Both the position numbers and the translations under genes were made by a program. The notes beneath the pieces are model-generated. The model made no database searches and was not told where the DNA came from. It saw only the letters and a list, made by a program, of their open reading frames with translations. From positions 8,680,778 through 8,744,777 of the forward strand of contig NC_135212.1 of the NCBI RefSeq assembly GCF_052324685.1: a stretch of 64,000 bases of DNA. Reading direction: 5' to 3'. The stretch comes from Brachyhypopomus gauderio. Its lineage: Eukaryota > Chordata > Actinopteri > Gymnotiformes > Hypopomidae. The first letter of the stretch is position 1, and each line of letters begins with the position of its first letter. Of the stretch, positions 17,948-30,888 are shown piece after piece.

Positions 17948-18783
17948 AAGCCTCAACCATCTCTGCTGCAGGGCTTAGACCTGGAAGGTGTCTAAAAGCC
18001 AGACAGAGGAGCTTTTAATGGAATATGAACATGCACAGTCTCTGCAAGGCATGATACCATCCCACTCAGAACTTTAACATCTAGTTAATGCAAGCTGTGG
18101 CCATTTTAGCACACCTAATGCTAAGGGAAAGAGAGGGTTAAAATTTGTAGGACCCAGACCTAGAGGACTGCGATTGGAATATCGGTGGAAGACCACTTAG
18201 GGGTCTGTTGCCATAGTGTCTGAAAGCCCTTAGCTGCCACATTTCCTGTGTGCATGTGTTTTTCAGGTAAGATAATAAATAATAAATTATTATTTACAGG
18301 AAAATAATTTCTATTGCTAGTGAAATGTTGAAATAAAACCCTTAGCCTATATTCCATTCAAATATATACATATAAACATTTCTCTCAACATATTACAAGC
18401 TGAAACTTCCACATGTATGCGTGAATCCAGAAGAGTCAGAGAAGCGAAACTCTGTTGTGCCTTTGACTTGGAGTAATACAACACACCCTTTGTTTTGTCA
18501 ATTGTAGATTCATTTTGAGGACTGCTGTACGGTGTCTTGAAATTCATTCAGCAAGTGTTTGTGTGTGTGTGTTTTACTTTCTTCTCAATATCTATGGATT
18601 AAATAAGAAGTCAAAACATGAGGCAAATAACACTACTACTAATGAGGCAGCAGAAAAATTCAGCCCTGCCTTGGGCCTTGTACCTGGCCTTTGGTGCTAG
18701 TTTTTGAAATCATTAAGTACACAGCAGCTTCGGAATCAATGGGAAAGTTAAGAACAACAACACAGGCAATGCGGAACACGTAC

Positions 18784-18865
18784 CATTGGTTCTCAGTTGA
18801 AGTTCAAGGTACAGATCGAAGGATGCAGTTTCTTTGTTCTCTAGTTTCTCTCTTGTTCTCATGAG
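18784..18865 (-). promoter_or_regulatory. tspan18: Candidate tspan18 5' UTR exon with upstream ORF
   Basis: On the - strand an acceptor with a pyrimidine-rich tract (tttgtcttcttacag, AG at 18867-18866) and a donor AATG|GTACGT (GT at 18783-18782) bracket 82 nt that are open in one frame. They contain an ATG at 18862-18860. If spliced directly to the exon at 8557, that ATG opens an upstream frame of about 78 codons that overlaps the tspan18 start out of frame. The ATG context is weak (C at -3). Support is splice consensus and orientation only; no homologous exon is known to me. Confidence 0.4.
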
Positions 18866-21165
18866 CTGTAAGAAGACAAACAGACAGACAGAGGGATTGA
18901 TTATGCATAATTTTCCACACTGAATACCAGCCTTGCTGACAAATGATATTACTGAACATTACAATAATTTAAACAAGCAGCGGAATTAAGCAAATAATTG
19001 TTCTGTCACATACCATTGCCACATAACTTTTTTAATGACTTCTCCTTTAATTAATCTTTCACTTTTTACCAGCTTCCTAATGGATGGCTAGTTAAAAAGT
19101 AGTACGACTGAAAAGACTGGATTTAATTATAGCCTAACCACAACAACACTAATTAACTACAAATATACATTTTTACGCATGCCTTGTTAAAAGATAAAGA
19201 ATTTCAGTCAGGCAAAGAAACAAAAATGGTTTACAAAAAATGTGTTTCCAACCAAATTAACATATTTAGATGTCCACCTTTTAAATAAAATAAATCAGGA
19301 CCAAGCTGAAAAGTTAAACAGATGAAAATTTTTGTAGTATGCTCATGCATGAACCAGTATTTAAGTCAGTAACTACTGGGGAACTATACACGAATCCACA
19401 CCAGTTTGTTACTCAACACTGTGTTGTTATAATTTCATAGAATTAAGATTATAATTACATAATTTTCTGTCTTTCTCCTACTAAGATACAGGAGATTCCT
19501 TATGCTGTCATGGACACATGATAAAGATCACACTCGCAACACAGTGACATAAGTTATCACTATAATTCTGAAGACAGTCATTTGTCTAAATTTACATTAG
19601 CACCAAAACCTACTGGATACGCCCTCACACATGCATTCATAATACAGCTCATATGCATATTTCATTGCTTTATGTAGATGGTGTTTACAGATGGGGTGCT
19701 GTAGGGACAGTTATGGTGATGAAATGTAAGTTACACTGTTGATTACAGACTCCCTGATGCTTGGTGCAGATATTTTACCCATGTGACTTTATATCACTGC
19801 TAGAGGGTAAAATTAACAGGAACAGAATGAACAAGGTACTAGCTTTAAAAGGAACCATGGTGCGTCTGTACTGGAAGCTGGTTAAATATTCATGGCTGCC
19901 GATTGATGCTAGGCTCTGGTTCCTTCTCTGCGTGGTAAATTACCCTTTATTGCTTGATCCTAAACTGCATTTACTTGACTGTGTTTCTCCTGATGCTAAC
20001 CCTAATTAGAGTCTCAACTCATGCATAATTCATTGATACCAGCATTTCGGGCTAATTACCTGTAGCAGGCGCTTGCTGTCACTGTGGGTTTCCGAGTGTC
20101 TGTGGCTAACGAGGCCAAATGATTTTATGCTTTTTCAACTGCTACTGTTGCTTCACCGCAAGCATCTTCCAGCTGCACAATGCAGCACAAGACAAGGCCC
20201 AATTAAAACCTGGATATTTCCTGCAGTGACTCACAGAAATTGTTATTCCAGTGCTAGTCTGAAAGGCCATTTAGAGCCCGGTGCATGAGCACCACACCCT
20301 GCTGTGTTCATGCCGAAAAAGTGACCTGGTCACAGCGCCCAGGTCTCCGTGTCTGTACTTAGCAGGTCTCCATTACAAGGTCTCGCCTGCAAACGGACAT
20401 GGTAGCTATGGACATGGGCCTAGATCCATCAACCTTTGACTCAGACCGACAGAGCCTATGGGAACCCCCCGCATTTAGAGCACCATTACTTCACACAGAC
20501 TCAGTAGTGCCAAGGGTCATCGTTATTGTTTGGTTTCCATGGCAACCGGCTAAAAGACAAAGTGAAGCACCGAACGGATCTTTATGTGGTTTATAAAGAG
20601 AACAGGCGCAGTAAAGGGAATATTCAGTGGAAAGCTCAGGATGTGAGAACATTTTAATGAGTCAGTCAGAATTGCGTTCTACACAAAAAAGGAAACCTGG
20701 TTAGCCATGGGTCAGTGAAAACAGACAGCCAGATTCTGTGTCCCTCATTTGCATCCACTTAAAGGGCTTCTTTTAAACAACACAATCCCCTTTTTACTAC
20801 CAAATCAATGGCGTTTAATACTGACCACAGTGTATAGGGATTACACGTGGCCTAGTTAATTGATTTCTGTTTGACATTTTGTTCAGCAGGACAAATGTGC
20901 TTATCTGCAAAACAGCTAAAGCCCCTGTGACTGTCCATCACTATTAAATGAGTAAATGTAGGGCTACCACCAGTTCAATGCTGACAGTTAGATTTGGTCT
21001 TTAGGGAAGTGGCGATAAAGGACATCCTTTCTATGATTTAGCCTTGCACATATCCTGGACCCTGACGTTGCCCTACATTATTCCTGCTCTTTGACTTCGC
21101 ATCTCTCTTCTCCTGCCCTGCTGCCAGGATGCACGGCTCTGATGTCACCGCCCACAGGAAGCTGA

Positions 21166-21166
<1 letters not shown>

Positions 21167-21213
<47 letters not shown>

Positions 21214-21269
21214 ACATACACACATACACACATACACACATACACACATACACACACACACACACACAC
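21167..21269. repeat. (CA)n with ATAC interruptions
   Basis: About 103 bp. The central part is a higher-order array of cacacata units, indicating secondary expansion of an interrupted repeat. Confidence 0.95.
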
Positions 21270-22147
21270 CCCTTTATTCTTATGTAGTCTTCTGTTTTGA
21301 AAGTTTGGAAGTGCATATACAGAACCTCAGACCTCCTAAAACACCATTTCAGTCAACAATGTTTCTAGCACTGTATCTACCGATTAGCTTCAGAATCTGC
21401 TACATGACAGGATTTAACTTAACCTTTCCCAACAATGTGGCAAAAGTTAGGCTATATTTCAGTTCAAGAGCAGATGTACAGTACCATAGTAGGGGCCACA
21501 GACGTGAAGAACCACTTCCAGGTGCTGCTGAAGCTCTGGTTACCGTCAGAACCCTAAATGCCACAGAAGCATGAAGTATCTTAGCCGTTCGCTTAGCGCA
21601 TGCGTACAACACCGCCCACAGCTACACCTCCTCCTCCTCAATCACCCACTGCCATTTCCTAAGACCCCTTTCTGTCTCTTGAAAGAGGGGAGACATGGGT
21701 ATCAAAACAGGTCTTTGAAGCAGAGTAATTAAGAGGAAGAGAGAATTGTCAGGCTCGACCCAGGGGAGCTGAAAGAAGTCAGGGAGGGGGTTTGCAGTTA
21801 CAGACACAGTAAGAAGTTAAAAGCACTAAGCCTATGGGACTTAGTAACTGAAATATAGCCTAACCATTTTCATCGAACTGGATGAAAGTGATGGAAGTAC
21901 ATTTAGAATTTATGATTCATTTAAGTAGTACTAGGGCAGAGAGGCAGTCTCTGCTGTTTTTAATTCTACCCTTCTCAAGTGCACAGGGATGACACTACCC
22001 ATGAGATACCTCACATCATCTACTTAAACAGGTGTGCAGTGTTCAGAGAGAGAACATTAGAATCCTCAGATGTCCAGTACAAATATTTCAAGTAGTAACC
22101 TTGTACTTCATAAAGTTCCTACACTACTTGGTATACTGGCTTGAAAC

Positions 22148-22302
22148 CAGGGCCGGAGTGGGACACTTTTTCAGCCCGGGAGTTATATGCCCAAATACTG
22201 CCCAATATTATTTTCCCCTCCCAATCGGCCCAAACTAGAGACTGACATGAGCCGGCCCATCGGGAATCCTCCCGAATCTCCCGATTAGCCACTCCGGCTC
22301 TG
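22148..22302. mobile_element. hAT MITE, 155 bp
   Basis: Terminal inverted repeats cagggccggagtgg (left) and the reverse complement of ccactccggctctg (right) match at all but one base. Both ends are flanked by the same 8-bp target duplication cttgaaac (22140-22147 and 22303-22310). It is too short to encode transposase. TIR style and 8-bp duplication place it in the hAT superfamily. Confidence 0.9.
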
Positions 22303-22640
22303 CTTGAAACTCATGTTATGGAAAATATAATATGGAGCAATTTGAAATTTCCAATTTGAAAACATGAAAAATCAGGAATTCTGTAATATTGCCATACAAC
22401 GAGCTCTATTTTCACATTTAATGTGGAATATGGAAATCACAGCTCCATGAAAAACACGGATGTCTTGCACGTATTTGTAAAGCCTTTGTGTTGAAATACA
22501 GATTTATTTATACTCTAAAAAGCAACACCATAAATATTTTATCACGACACGTGCAAATCATGATAAAGTACTGTTAGTTTAAACATCTTAGAAAGACATT
22601 GTCCACACCACACAGCCACCCCATACACTTGTCCAGTACT

Positions 22641-22680
22641 CTTGTTATTTATATATAAATACTTGTATATAAATAACAAG
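22641..22680. repeat. Perfect 15-bp hairpin
   Basis: Arms cttgttatttatata (22641-22655) and tatataaataacaag (22666-22680) are exact reverse complements around a 10-nt loop. The sequence is AT-rich. It may be a MITE tip or simply a palindrome. Confidence 0.75.
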
Positions 22681-23415
22681 TAAATAAAGCACTGATTTAC
22701 ATTTAACATGTCATTAAATAAAACAAATCAGACAACACAGACTTTGAGAACATGAGACCACAGTACTGAAGAGTGTGAGGATCTTATAAATATTATTTTA
22801 AGGAGTTATACAACTATTGATGAATGAATAAATGTTCGAGCTTTACTTCAATAATGTAGTGATAAAGTAAATAATTGATTGGTATTGCTCTACTCATAAT
22901 GCAAGCAATTAGTGTATTATTGTGCCATGTCAGCCAGTCTGCAATGAAGAAGGATTAAGGGTGCATGATATGAATAACATATCACACTGTTGGGAACATG
23001 GTGCGTTACTGAAGCAGTTATTATTTCAATCATTAATATATGGGTGTTATGGGTGTACACGTGCACCCCTGCCTACTGAAAGAAATATACCCTTTGAATT
23101 ATCCTATAGATTCTGCCCACCAAATGCTGCACTAGTAAAAAAAAAAATAAAATATAATTTTATACAGTTCACAGTAAGAATTAAAATGCACAATAAGTGA
23201 ATGTTGTAATCAATAAATAACCAGAAACTGCCAGACCGTGCGATACGATACAAAATGATGATACAAAATATTCTAGATTTAGCTTAATATCTAGACAATA
23301 CATATGATAGGACACATTTCTGTAAATTTAATAAAAAATGTGTACTATTTTATAACAAAATGACAAAAATCTATACTTATGACAAATAATTTATACTTTC
23401 CACTATACTTTAGAT

Positions 23416-24651
23416 CAGGGGTTGGCAACCTTTGAGACATGGTTTGCCAACTTTAACATTTCTAGTCAATGAGTGTGCCACTATCAACAAATAAAATTGG
23501 AGGGGGGGGGGGGGGGGTGGGGGGGTGTTGTTGCATGTTGTGTACTGACAGTCATGCTGTCTACATTCTGAACAAGGCTGAACATTAATTTTTGTCAGGT
23601 AAATGTTCCTTCCACTGTTTTTGAGGGGTGTTTCTTTACCACAGATCGTTTTGGAGAACACTGCAAAGAATATGATGCGGCAAGTATAAAAGCAGGTTCG
23701 CGCGAGGTGTGTGGAGTTGCGCGCTACGGTCACTCGCGAAAGTATAATTCATAATAAATAATCCAGCCTTGACGCGGTTTAGGGATTACGTCACACGCAA
23801 CGCCGTGCGGTCGTAGTGCCTGTAAATTTAAATTTTAATGGTCCAATGTAGGTAATTTAAAAACCAGGACATTTCCTCACTTGTCCACGGGAAATACGGA
23901 CGTTTAGTCACCCTACTTTAAGAGAGCTGGACTGTTTGCCATACCTAACCATGGCACGCAGGGCCGGCGCGACGGGGGGGGGGGGTGGGGGGCGAATGGG
24001 CCCCCTCAGGCGAGGTGTCCCGCCCCCTCAATGTAAAAAATAAGACCCATTTATTTTACAACAATCGCTACATGGTGCCCCCTCGGCCGCTCGACAATCG
24101 TTACAACCCCCCCCCACCCCCCCGCTCAACAACTTGCGTTCGCCCGCCCGAAATTTTCTGACGCCCCCTCACTGTATATGTTCTGGCGCCGGCCCTGATG
24201 GCACGTTTAACGCCTTTGGCTCTTTCTGCGGGGTCTTTATACATCATCGTGTTTTGTCTTGAAATGCTTCTTAATGCTGGAGATTCGGCACGGAACGTTG
24301 TCATAGCACAGTGTACATACATCACGATCTTTGACTTACACCAAACCATAGTCTTCCGTCCAGGGTTGAAATGTCTTCGCTTTGTTTTTTTAACCGGAGG
24401 CTCTGTCATCTCTTGTAACGCTATCAGGTAGGCTAACTGATTTTGCCTAAATTTAGGCTAAATTGAAACATGGGTCTGTGGCGGGAGCTGAGTGCAGAGT
24501 GTTGAGGAGCAATTTCGATTGGAGAATCGTGCTCTCTGTCTGAGATTTATTATTATTATTATTTGCTGATGCTGGTCCAGCGTGGCGCGTGCCAGTGATT
24601 ATGCTTCAGCGTGCCACCAGTGGCACGCGTGCCATAGGTTGCCGACCCCTG
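23416..24651 (-). mobile_element. hAT transposon remnant, 1.24 kb, with BED-finger relic
   Basis: TIRs caggggttggcaacct and the complement of aggttgccgacccctg differ at one base. Flanks carry a perfect 8-bp duplication ctttagat (23408-23415 and 24652-24659). On the - strand at roughly 24400-24200, out-of-frame pieces resemble the N-terminal BED zinc finger of hAT transposases; one frame reads RISSIKKHFKTKHDDV. The catalytic domain is missing and the frame is broken, so the copy is non-autonomous. A second hAT MITE is inserted at 23959-24197. Confidence 0.88.
23959..24197. mobile_element. Nested hAT MITE, 239 bp
   Basis: It begins cagggccggcgcgac and ends ggcgccggccctg (inverted ends), with a perfect 8-bp duplication atggcacg on both sides (23951-23958 and 24198-24205). 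It sits inside the 23416-24651 hAT element and is GC-rich, with G and C homopolymer runs. Confidence 0.9.
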
Positions 24652-27046
24652 CTTTAGATAGTTAAAGGCAAAAACTGCATGTTACAAATATATGTAGTTA
24701 GCTAGCTAGGTAGCCAATTAAAAAACTAGACGTTAGATCACTGATTTTTTCTTGGTTAGTCCATCTCCAATTTGGAATTACCCAGTTTTGCGTCACGCTC
24801 ACTCCTCCTTAGTGTGGTTTTGTTTGTATGATGTTTTTGGTATATCATCATTTGTTCTCTTTTTCATTGTATTGCCTTACTGGTCTATCTGATTATCCTC
24901 CACTTTCCTATTTCTTCAGTTTACTAAACTTGCTGAAGCGTTAGTGGTTCGTCAGTCATTTAACAGCCATGTTTGTTTTGCCTTAATGCACATCTCATTG
25001 CAAAAGAGACTTTGTATTTGCATGTTGATAAATATTTAAGTTGCTCTGCACAACAACATCTGTGAAATGTCGTAATTGTACTGTGCAAATGTATTACAAA
25101 TCCAATAAACAAAAACTGTGTGATGAAAAAAGGTCCAGAAAATTACACACCCTTCTGCTACACAAAAATAGCAGCACACTGTCTTATATGTCTTTGAAAC
25201 TGACCAAAACAACCAAAAACCTTCAGTAATGGGGCCATTGGGAGACATGTTGCTCTTATGTCACAACCTTCAACCCCAAATGCTTTGAAAGTTTGAGAGT
25301 TGCTTTAGTGAACTGCACAACGACTGCGGCACACACGCCTACCACCATGTGGGACAACATATGGTCATTGCAGGCCATTGGAGAGAATGCCACACCATAT
25401 ACCTTCTCTGTAAACCCAGACTTCCTATAAAGGCTGTAAAAGGCTGAGAAGGTGAAGCTCGTCATGCACAACACAACCAGCCGTTAAAAGAACACATGCA
25501 CGAGCCAGTTGTTCAGACACAGTGCAAGAAATGGACCCAGGCAAAGGAAGTGTAAACAGAACTCAAAGCACCTGCAGAGCACTTTCAGGGCCAGAAGCAA
25601 CCTTAACAGTGCACCCAGATCTGGTCGTCCTGACCACAAAGGGCAAACATGAGAAACCCAGGACTTGGTGCAGGAAGCCCCCGATGTCTGAAGCATCCAG
25701 TGTGGCACTGAGAGTAAACCATTCAACAACCCCCACATCTCATGGGAGATTACCGACAGCAGCAGCCAAACCTGCCTTGATGATTGGATCAGTGTAGCCA
25801 TGCGTTTGAAAAGACTGCATATTCAACACCTGAAGGGATGTTTCCGTCTCCTCCTAGGACAGGAATCCCTCTCAATATATCTAACAGTATGGAAACTAAA
25901 CCATCAAGTAAATGAGAGCAAGGGCTCCCATGACATCAGAGAAGAATTACGCCTTACTTCATTTAACAGTTTTTAAAATGTCTTTGTTCCTTTTTATGGA
26001 GTTACTAAACATTCACAAAGACTACAGATAAATGCTAAACTGTTAACCATCACCACATTCGCAGCCCAGGCTCTGCATAAGGAGTCTCAAGAAAGACAAT
26101 ATTTTGAAAAGAGTTTTCTTTTTCAGTACATATTAAAACTCATGTTTACACATCCTGTTAACACATGAAACCCACATCTGTTGTCAATTTAAATCCACCA
26201 TTATAAGCAGTCGTAAACATCATATAGCAGCATGTGATGTTCCAAGACATGTATATTCTAAGATATGTATACCTTTTAGATTGAGGATACCAAATGTGAG
26301 TCCAACAGGACTTAATCAGTTTGGGTTGTGTAACTAATTCTTACTTTTACTAGTCTAACTACAATTATTCCACTTGAGGGTGGGCAGCCATTTGAGATAT
26401 AATATAAGAAGTTGGTTAAATTGGTTAGATTGCATCATGACAAACCTAAAATGGTAGCACAAACTGTTGTATGAGCTCTTATTTTAAACTTGAAAAAGGA
26501 CCTTGGAAGAGCTCATCACTTTCATGGTTTACCACCATGAAAATTGCACTGCAGTTTTCAAAGCTTTATTCTCAAAGCTTTGGAGAGATGTAACCCTAAT
26601 TTGGTGTGTATAGATCAGGCATCTGTACTGTGATCATTCTCAGTACAGGAGCAGGAACATAATACTCAACAAGAAATTTAAAGTGCAAAAACTAAATAAA
26701 TTAATTAATAAAATAATAATAATTTTAAAAAATCAACACTCAAAATTCACCAAATTAAGCTCAATTGTCAAAAGCTGAAGTGTGAAAGTGATGCATGCAT
26801 TAGATGGAAAATACTGGTGGACTGGATATGATGTAATTAACAGATTTTAACCGATTCCTCAGGTCGTGAGCAGACCTCATGCTGAGCTGTAAGTGTGAAG
26901 AACCTTGCAGCTGGACTCCTTCCTCATTAGGGAGATGGTCAACAATGGAACCTTCTCATAAACAAGCAGGTTTCATTCAGGTCCTATTAAAGTCATCCTG
27001 AAACTCCTCAGTTGCTTAGGAAAAAAAACCATAAAACGCGCACGCG

Positions 27047-27148
<102 letters not shown>

Positions 27149-28823
27149 CTGCAATGTTTCTTTAAAGCATCACTTTATTAGATTTACTTTGGTTATTAGA
27201 TTTGCATGTATATTACTGTAGGGAAGGACATCGCTGTATTCTTCAATCGTGGAGTTCCCAAAGCTAACTGCTCCCAGGAAGGAGATGAGACATCCTGAGG
27301 GGAGACATCCTTCCTTTTTACTGAGACCCAGGAGAAGGGGGCAGGGGAGGAGTCAGGTGGGAAAAAAGCCAGACATTTTTCCACAGAGATCGCCCATAAA
27401 AATCTCAGTGCATTCCTCCTTCTGGCCAAGGAAGCAGTGAAGAGAGAAATAAAGAGAGCTTACGCCCAAGACCAAAGCACTCTGAAAACACGAGGTAACC
27501 ATAAACAAACTCAGCTGCTAAGTATATACATCCATAAAACACTCTGGATGTCCTACAACCTATAATCTCTTCAATGTGGAAAAAATTGATTATACCCACT
27601 CATTCCCAATGTACCTCAAGCTGCAGTTTTATCACAGGTCTATGTAAACCTATGTTATACCTAGCTGTCTTACCTGAGGCTATAGCTGTTTACCACTTCA
27701 AAACTTTGTAATAAATCATGTGTGAGATCTACAAATATTCAGTACACCAGTGTGGCATCATTGAAAACGTGGTTTTCTGAAGAAATGCACAAACTGCATG
27801 TAATTTTGAAAAAAAAAAACACCAATGGTTGCAGAAAAATACACTAAATAAACCTGTTTTTTAATTTATTTTTGATTAATCTGAAATTGCAGTGTCTCAT
27901 ATAATGGCGCAAATCTTCATTGTGAGGCTACTGAGATATGGACCAGTAGCAAAGCAAACTCTTCAGTTAAAACAGCCTTCGATTCATTAGCCAGTACAAT
28001 AAAACATTACTCAGAGCCATCTGCTCATGCTACCAGTGCTTCCACACAGCATTTACATTATGATGCAAAAAACTGTAATATCTGTTGGTTAGGGTTCAGT
28101 AGTTCTTCGCGTTGTAGCCTAGAATTTTGCATAAAACAGAATATTTACAAAACACTGCAAAAGGGATGGGGTAGCCTGAAGTGGTATATGTAAAACAAAA
28201 CCTGCAGCAGCACAAACACAGTAATCCAGTTTTTAGTACCATACTTGGGGCTGTATTCGACACTGTATCTTGGCCCTCGTGATTGCCTATCAACTCTCAA
28301 TTCCAGCAAAGCCTAAAAGAAGTTAGCATCATTATCTCACAAGAAAGACACTTGTCTGGCTGTACTACATGGGAGGTGCATGAATTGGCTGCACAAGATC
28401 CTTACCTGAAAGGCCAAAACCACAATTCAAGCTGCAATTCAAGTGTGAGCCGCTCAGCTCTTGTCAAAACAGACAGATTTACATTTACATTACATTTTCA
28501 GCATCTGGCAGGCACTCTTATGCAGATGGTTCATGTTCATTGGCTACCTGAGTGTGTGGTTAGTACCTGATTTGTCAGTCATGCATCATATTGTTATCTT
28601 TTTCCTTTTAAGGACATCTGTGCAGACACAGCTGCATTTCAGGAAACATGTGTCATAGGCTACAGTACAGGTATTAAAAATTTAGGTGCATGAGATTTGC
28701 CTACATCATAGGTGTAGTTTTTTTTCTCAAAAGAAGTTGGCTACAATCAAAATATGAAGGTTATTTTCTTTTAACACTCAAGTGCTGTTTTCTTGATATA
28801 ATGATATACAGTTCAGCCCAGTT

Positions 28824-28825
<2 letters not shown>

Positions 28826-28899
<74 letters not shown>
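28826..28899. repeat. (CA)n microsatellite
   Basis: About 74 bp of CA on +. A second, shorter run of about 22 bp lies at 29043-29064. Confidence 0.97.
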
Positions 28900-28900
<1 letters not shown>

Positions 28901-29422
28901 CAAATGTAAAAAAGCTTATGGATGTATACCACTAAATGCTGGATACTAATATTTAGGCCTCAGGAGCTATATTCTGTTCCTTAAAACGAAAACAAATTTG
29001 ACTGCAACAGACATAGCAGCAAAGGTGCACCAAAGACTTTTCACACACACACACACACACACACAAAAGTCCATGTAACAGTCCCCAAAGCAGTTCAATG
29101 CACAGGAGTATACCATAGAAATGCTGCAAACACCAAAAAAGGAGAGTGGGGAGGAGGGAGAGAAACTATTTGGGGTTAAATCTGCTTCTGGGGCGAAAGA
29201 AGCAGGGCAAGTAGGAGCTGGAAGAGTCTGATTTCATAAAGAAACATGCATGTGAAGAGGAGTGAATATGGGCCAAGGCTGAGAAACTAGCCTATTAGCA
29301 TACCGGAATACCACTCAACACTAGCCTATACGCTTTTAGAAGACAAAGAGTGGTCCTTCTGAAATTCTGGATGGAAAAAAACACAATGAGATAACATCCA
29401 ATCAAAGCAAAATGTCCACATA

Positions 29423-30289
29423 CACTATATTGACAAAAGTGTTCGCTCACCCATCCAAATGACCAGAATCAGGTTCCAATCACTTACATGGCCACAGGTG
29501 TATAAAATTAAGCACCTAGGCATGCTGACTGTTACAAACATTTGTGAAAGAATGGGTCGCTCTCAGGAGCTCAGTGAATTCCAGCGTGGAACTGTGATAA
29601 GATGCCACCTGTGCAACAAATCCAGTCGTGAAATTTCCTCGCTCCGAAATATTCCAGTCAACTGTCAGCTGTATTATAAGAAAATGTAAGTATTTGGGAA
29701 TGACAGCAACTCAGCCACGAAGAGGTAGGCCACGTAAACTGACAGAGCGGGTCAGCGGATGGTGTAGTGCATAGTGCGAAGAGATTGCCAACTTTCTGCA
29801 GAGTCAATCACTACAGACATCCAAACTTCATGTGTCCTTCAGATTAGCTCAAGAACAATACTGAATACTTCAGTATACAAAGACATTTTGGACAATTCCA
29901 TGCTCCCAACTTTGTGGGAAGAGTTTGGAGCTGGCCCTTTCCTCTTCCAACATGATGGCAGAGTCTGGTGTAGATGAACTTGACTGGACTGCACAGTCAA
30001 CCCAATAGAACACCTTTGGGATGAATTAGAGCAGAGACTGAGATTCAGTCCTTCTCGTCCAACATCAGTATGTGACCTCACAAATGTGCTTCTGGAAGAA
30101 TGGTCAAAAATCCCCATAAACACACTCCTAAACCTTGTGGACAGCCTTCCCAGAAGAGTTGAAGCTGTTCTAGCTGTAAAGGGTGGACCAATGTCATATT
30201 GAACCCTATGGATTAGGAATGGGATGTCACTTAATATGTGCTCATATGTGAGTCAAGGAAGAAGAGCAAATGCTTTTGGCAGTATAGTG
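29423..30289 (+). mobile_element. Tc1/mariner element, internally deleted
   Basis: The element lies between TA dinucleotides (29421-29422 and 30290-30291), with imperfect inverted ends cactatattgacaaaag and cttttggcagtatagtg. Transposase relics on + are an N-terminal part at about 29550-29690 (MGRSQELSEFQRGTVI) and C-terminal pieces at about 29880-30210, including DILDNSMLPTLWEEFGAGPF and a degenerate final helix. At 867 bp it lacks much of the central catalytic region and has stops, so it is non-autonomous. Confidence 0.88.
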
Positions 30290-30785
30290 TATATATGGAC
30301 CATATATGTCTACAACCTTTATTAAAAGCAAACTGTCATATTTTCTGAATATTTAACATTAATATCCATAAGCATTACATCCTTGATAGGACAGCAGTCT
30401 AGCTGTGACATCAATACTGATGCAAAAAGTCACATCCTGACACCCAACATTTCAGGAGAACCTTCCCATAAAAACACACCTCAAGGGGGAACTACAGCTG
30501 GCCATCACACAAAACCAATTTAAACTGCTGAGTGTCCCTTCCAGGGGAAGATTACCAGCTTGTGAAATGGCACAGAAAACTGCTGCTATCTATAGGGCTC
30601 AGCTTGTCAAACATGTACAGCTAAACCATGGTGACTCTACAGTGTAACCAAAACTGGAGTAAATCTGACCAAATGAGAGATAAGTCTGAGGAATCTCAAC
30701 ACGAGCATAAACAGTGTTTTTTCTTTATAAAGAGAACTTGTCATTTGCAACGACACATGTCTAAAGTGAAATTTGGACTCTAAGT

Positions 30786-30888
<103 letters not shown>

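Noticed and set aside
25484..25801. Overlapping frames on both strands of a slightly GC-richer patch
   Set aside because: No homology recognised and no splice or repeat boundaries. Left as unique sequence.
28476..28540. Segment acatttacatttacattaca followed by ctggcaggcactcttatgcag, like a common fish SINE motif
   Set aside because: Only the short motif is visible. No promoter boxes, tail or target duplication, so it is not annotated.
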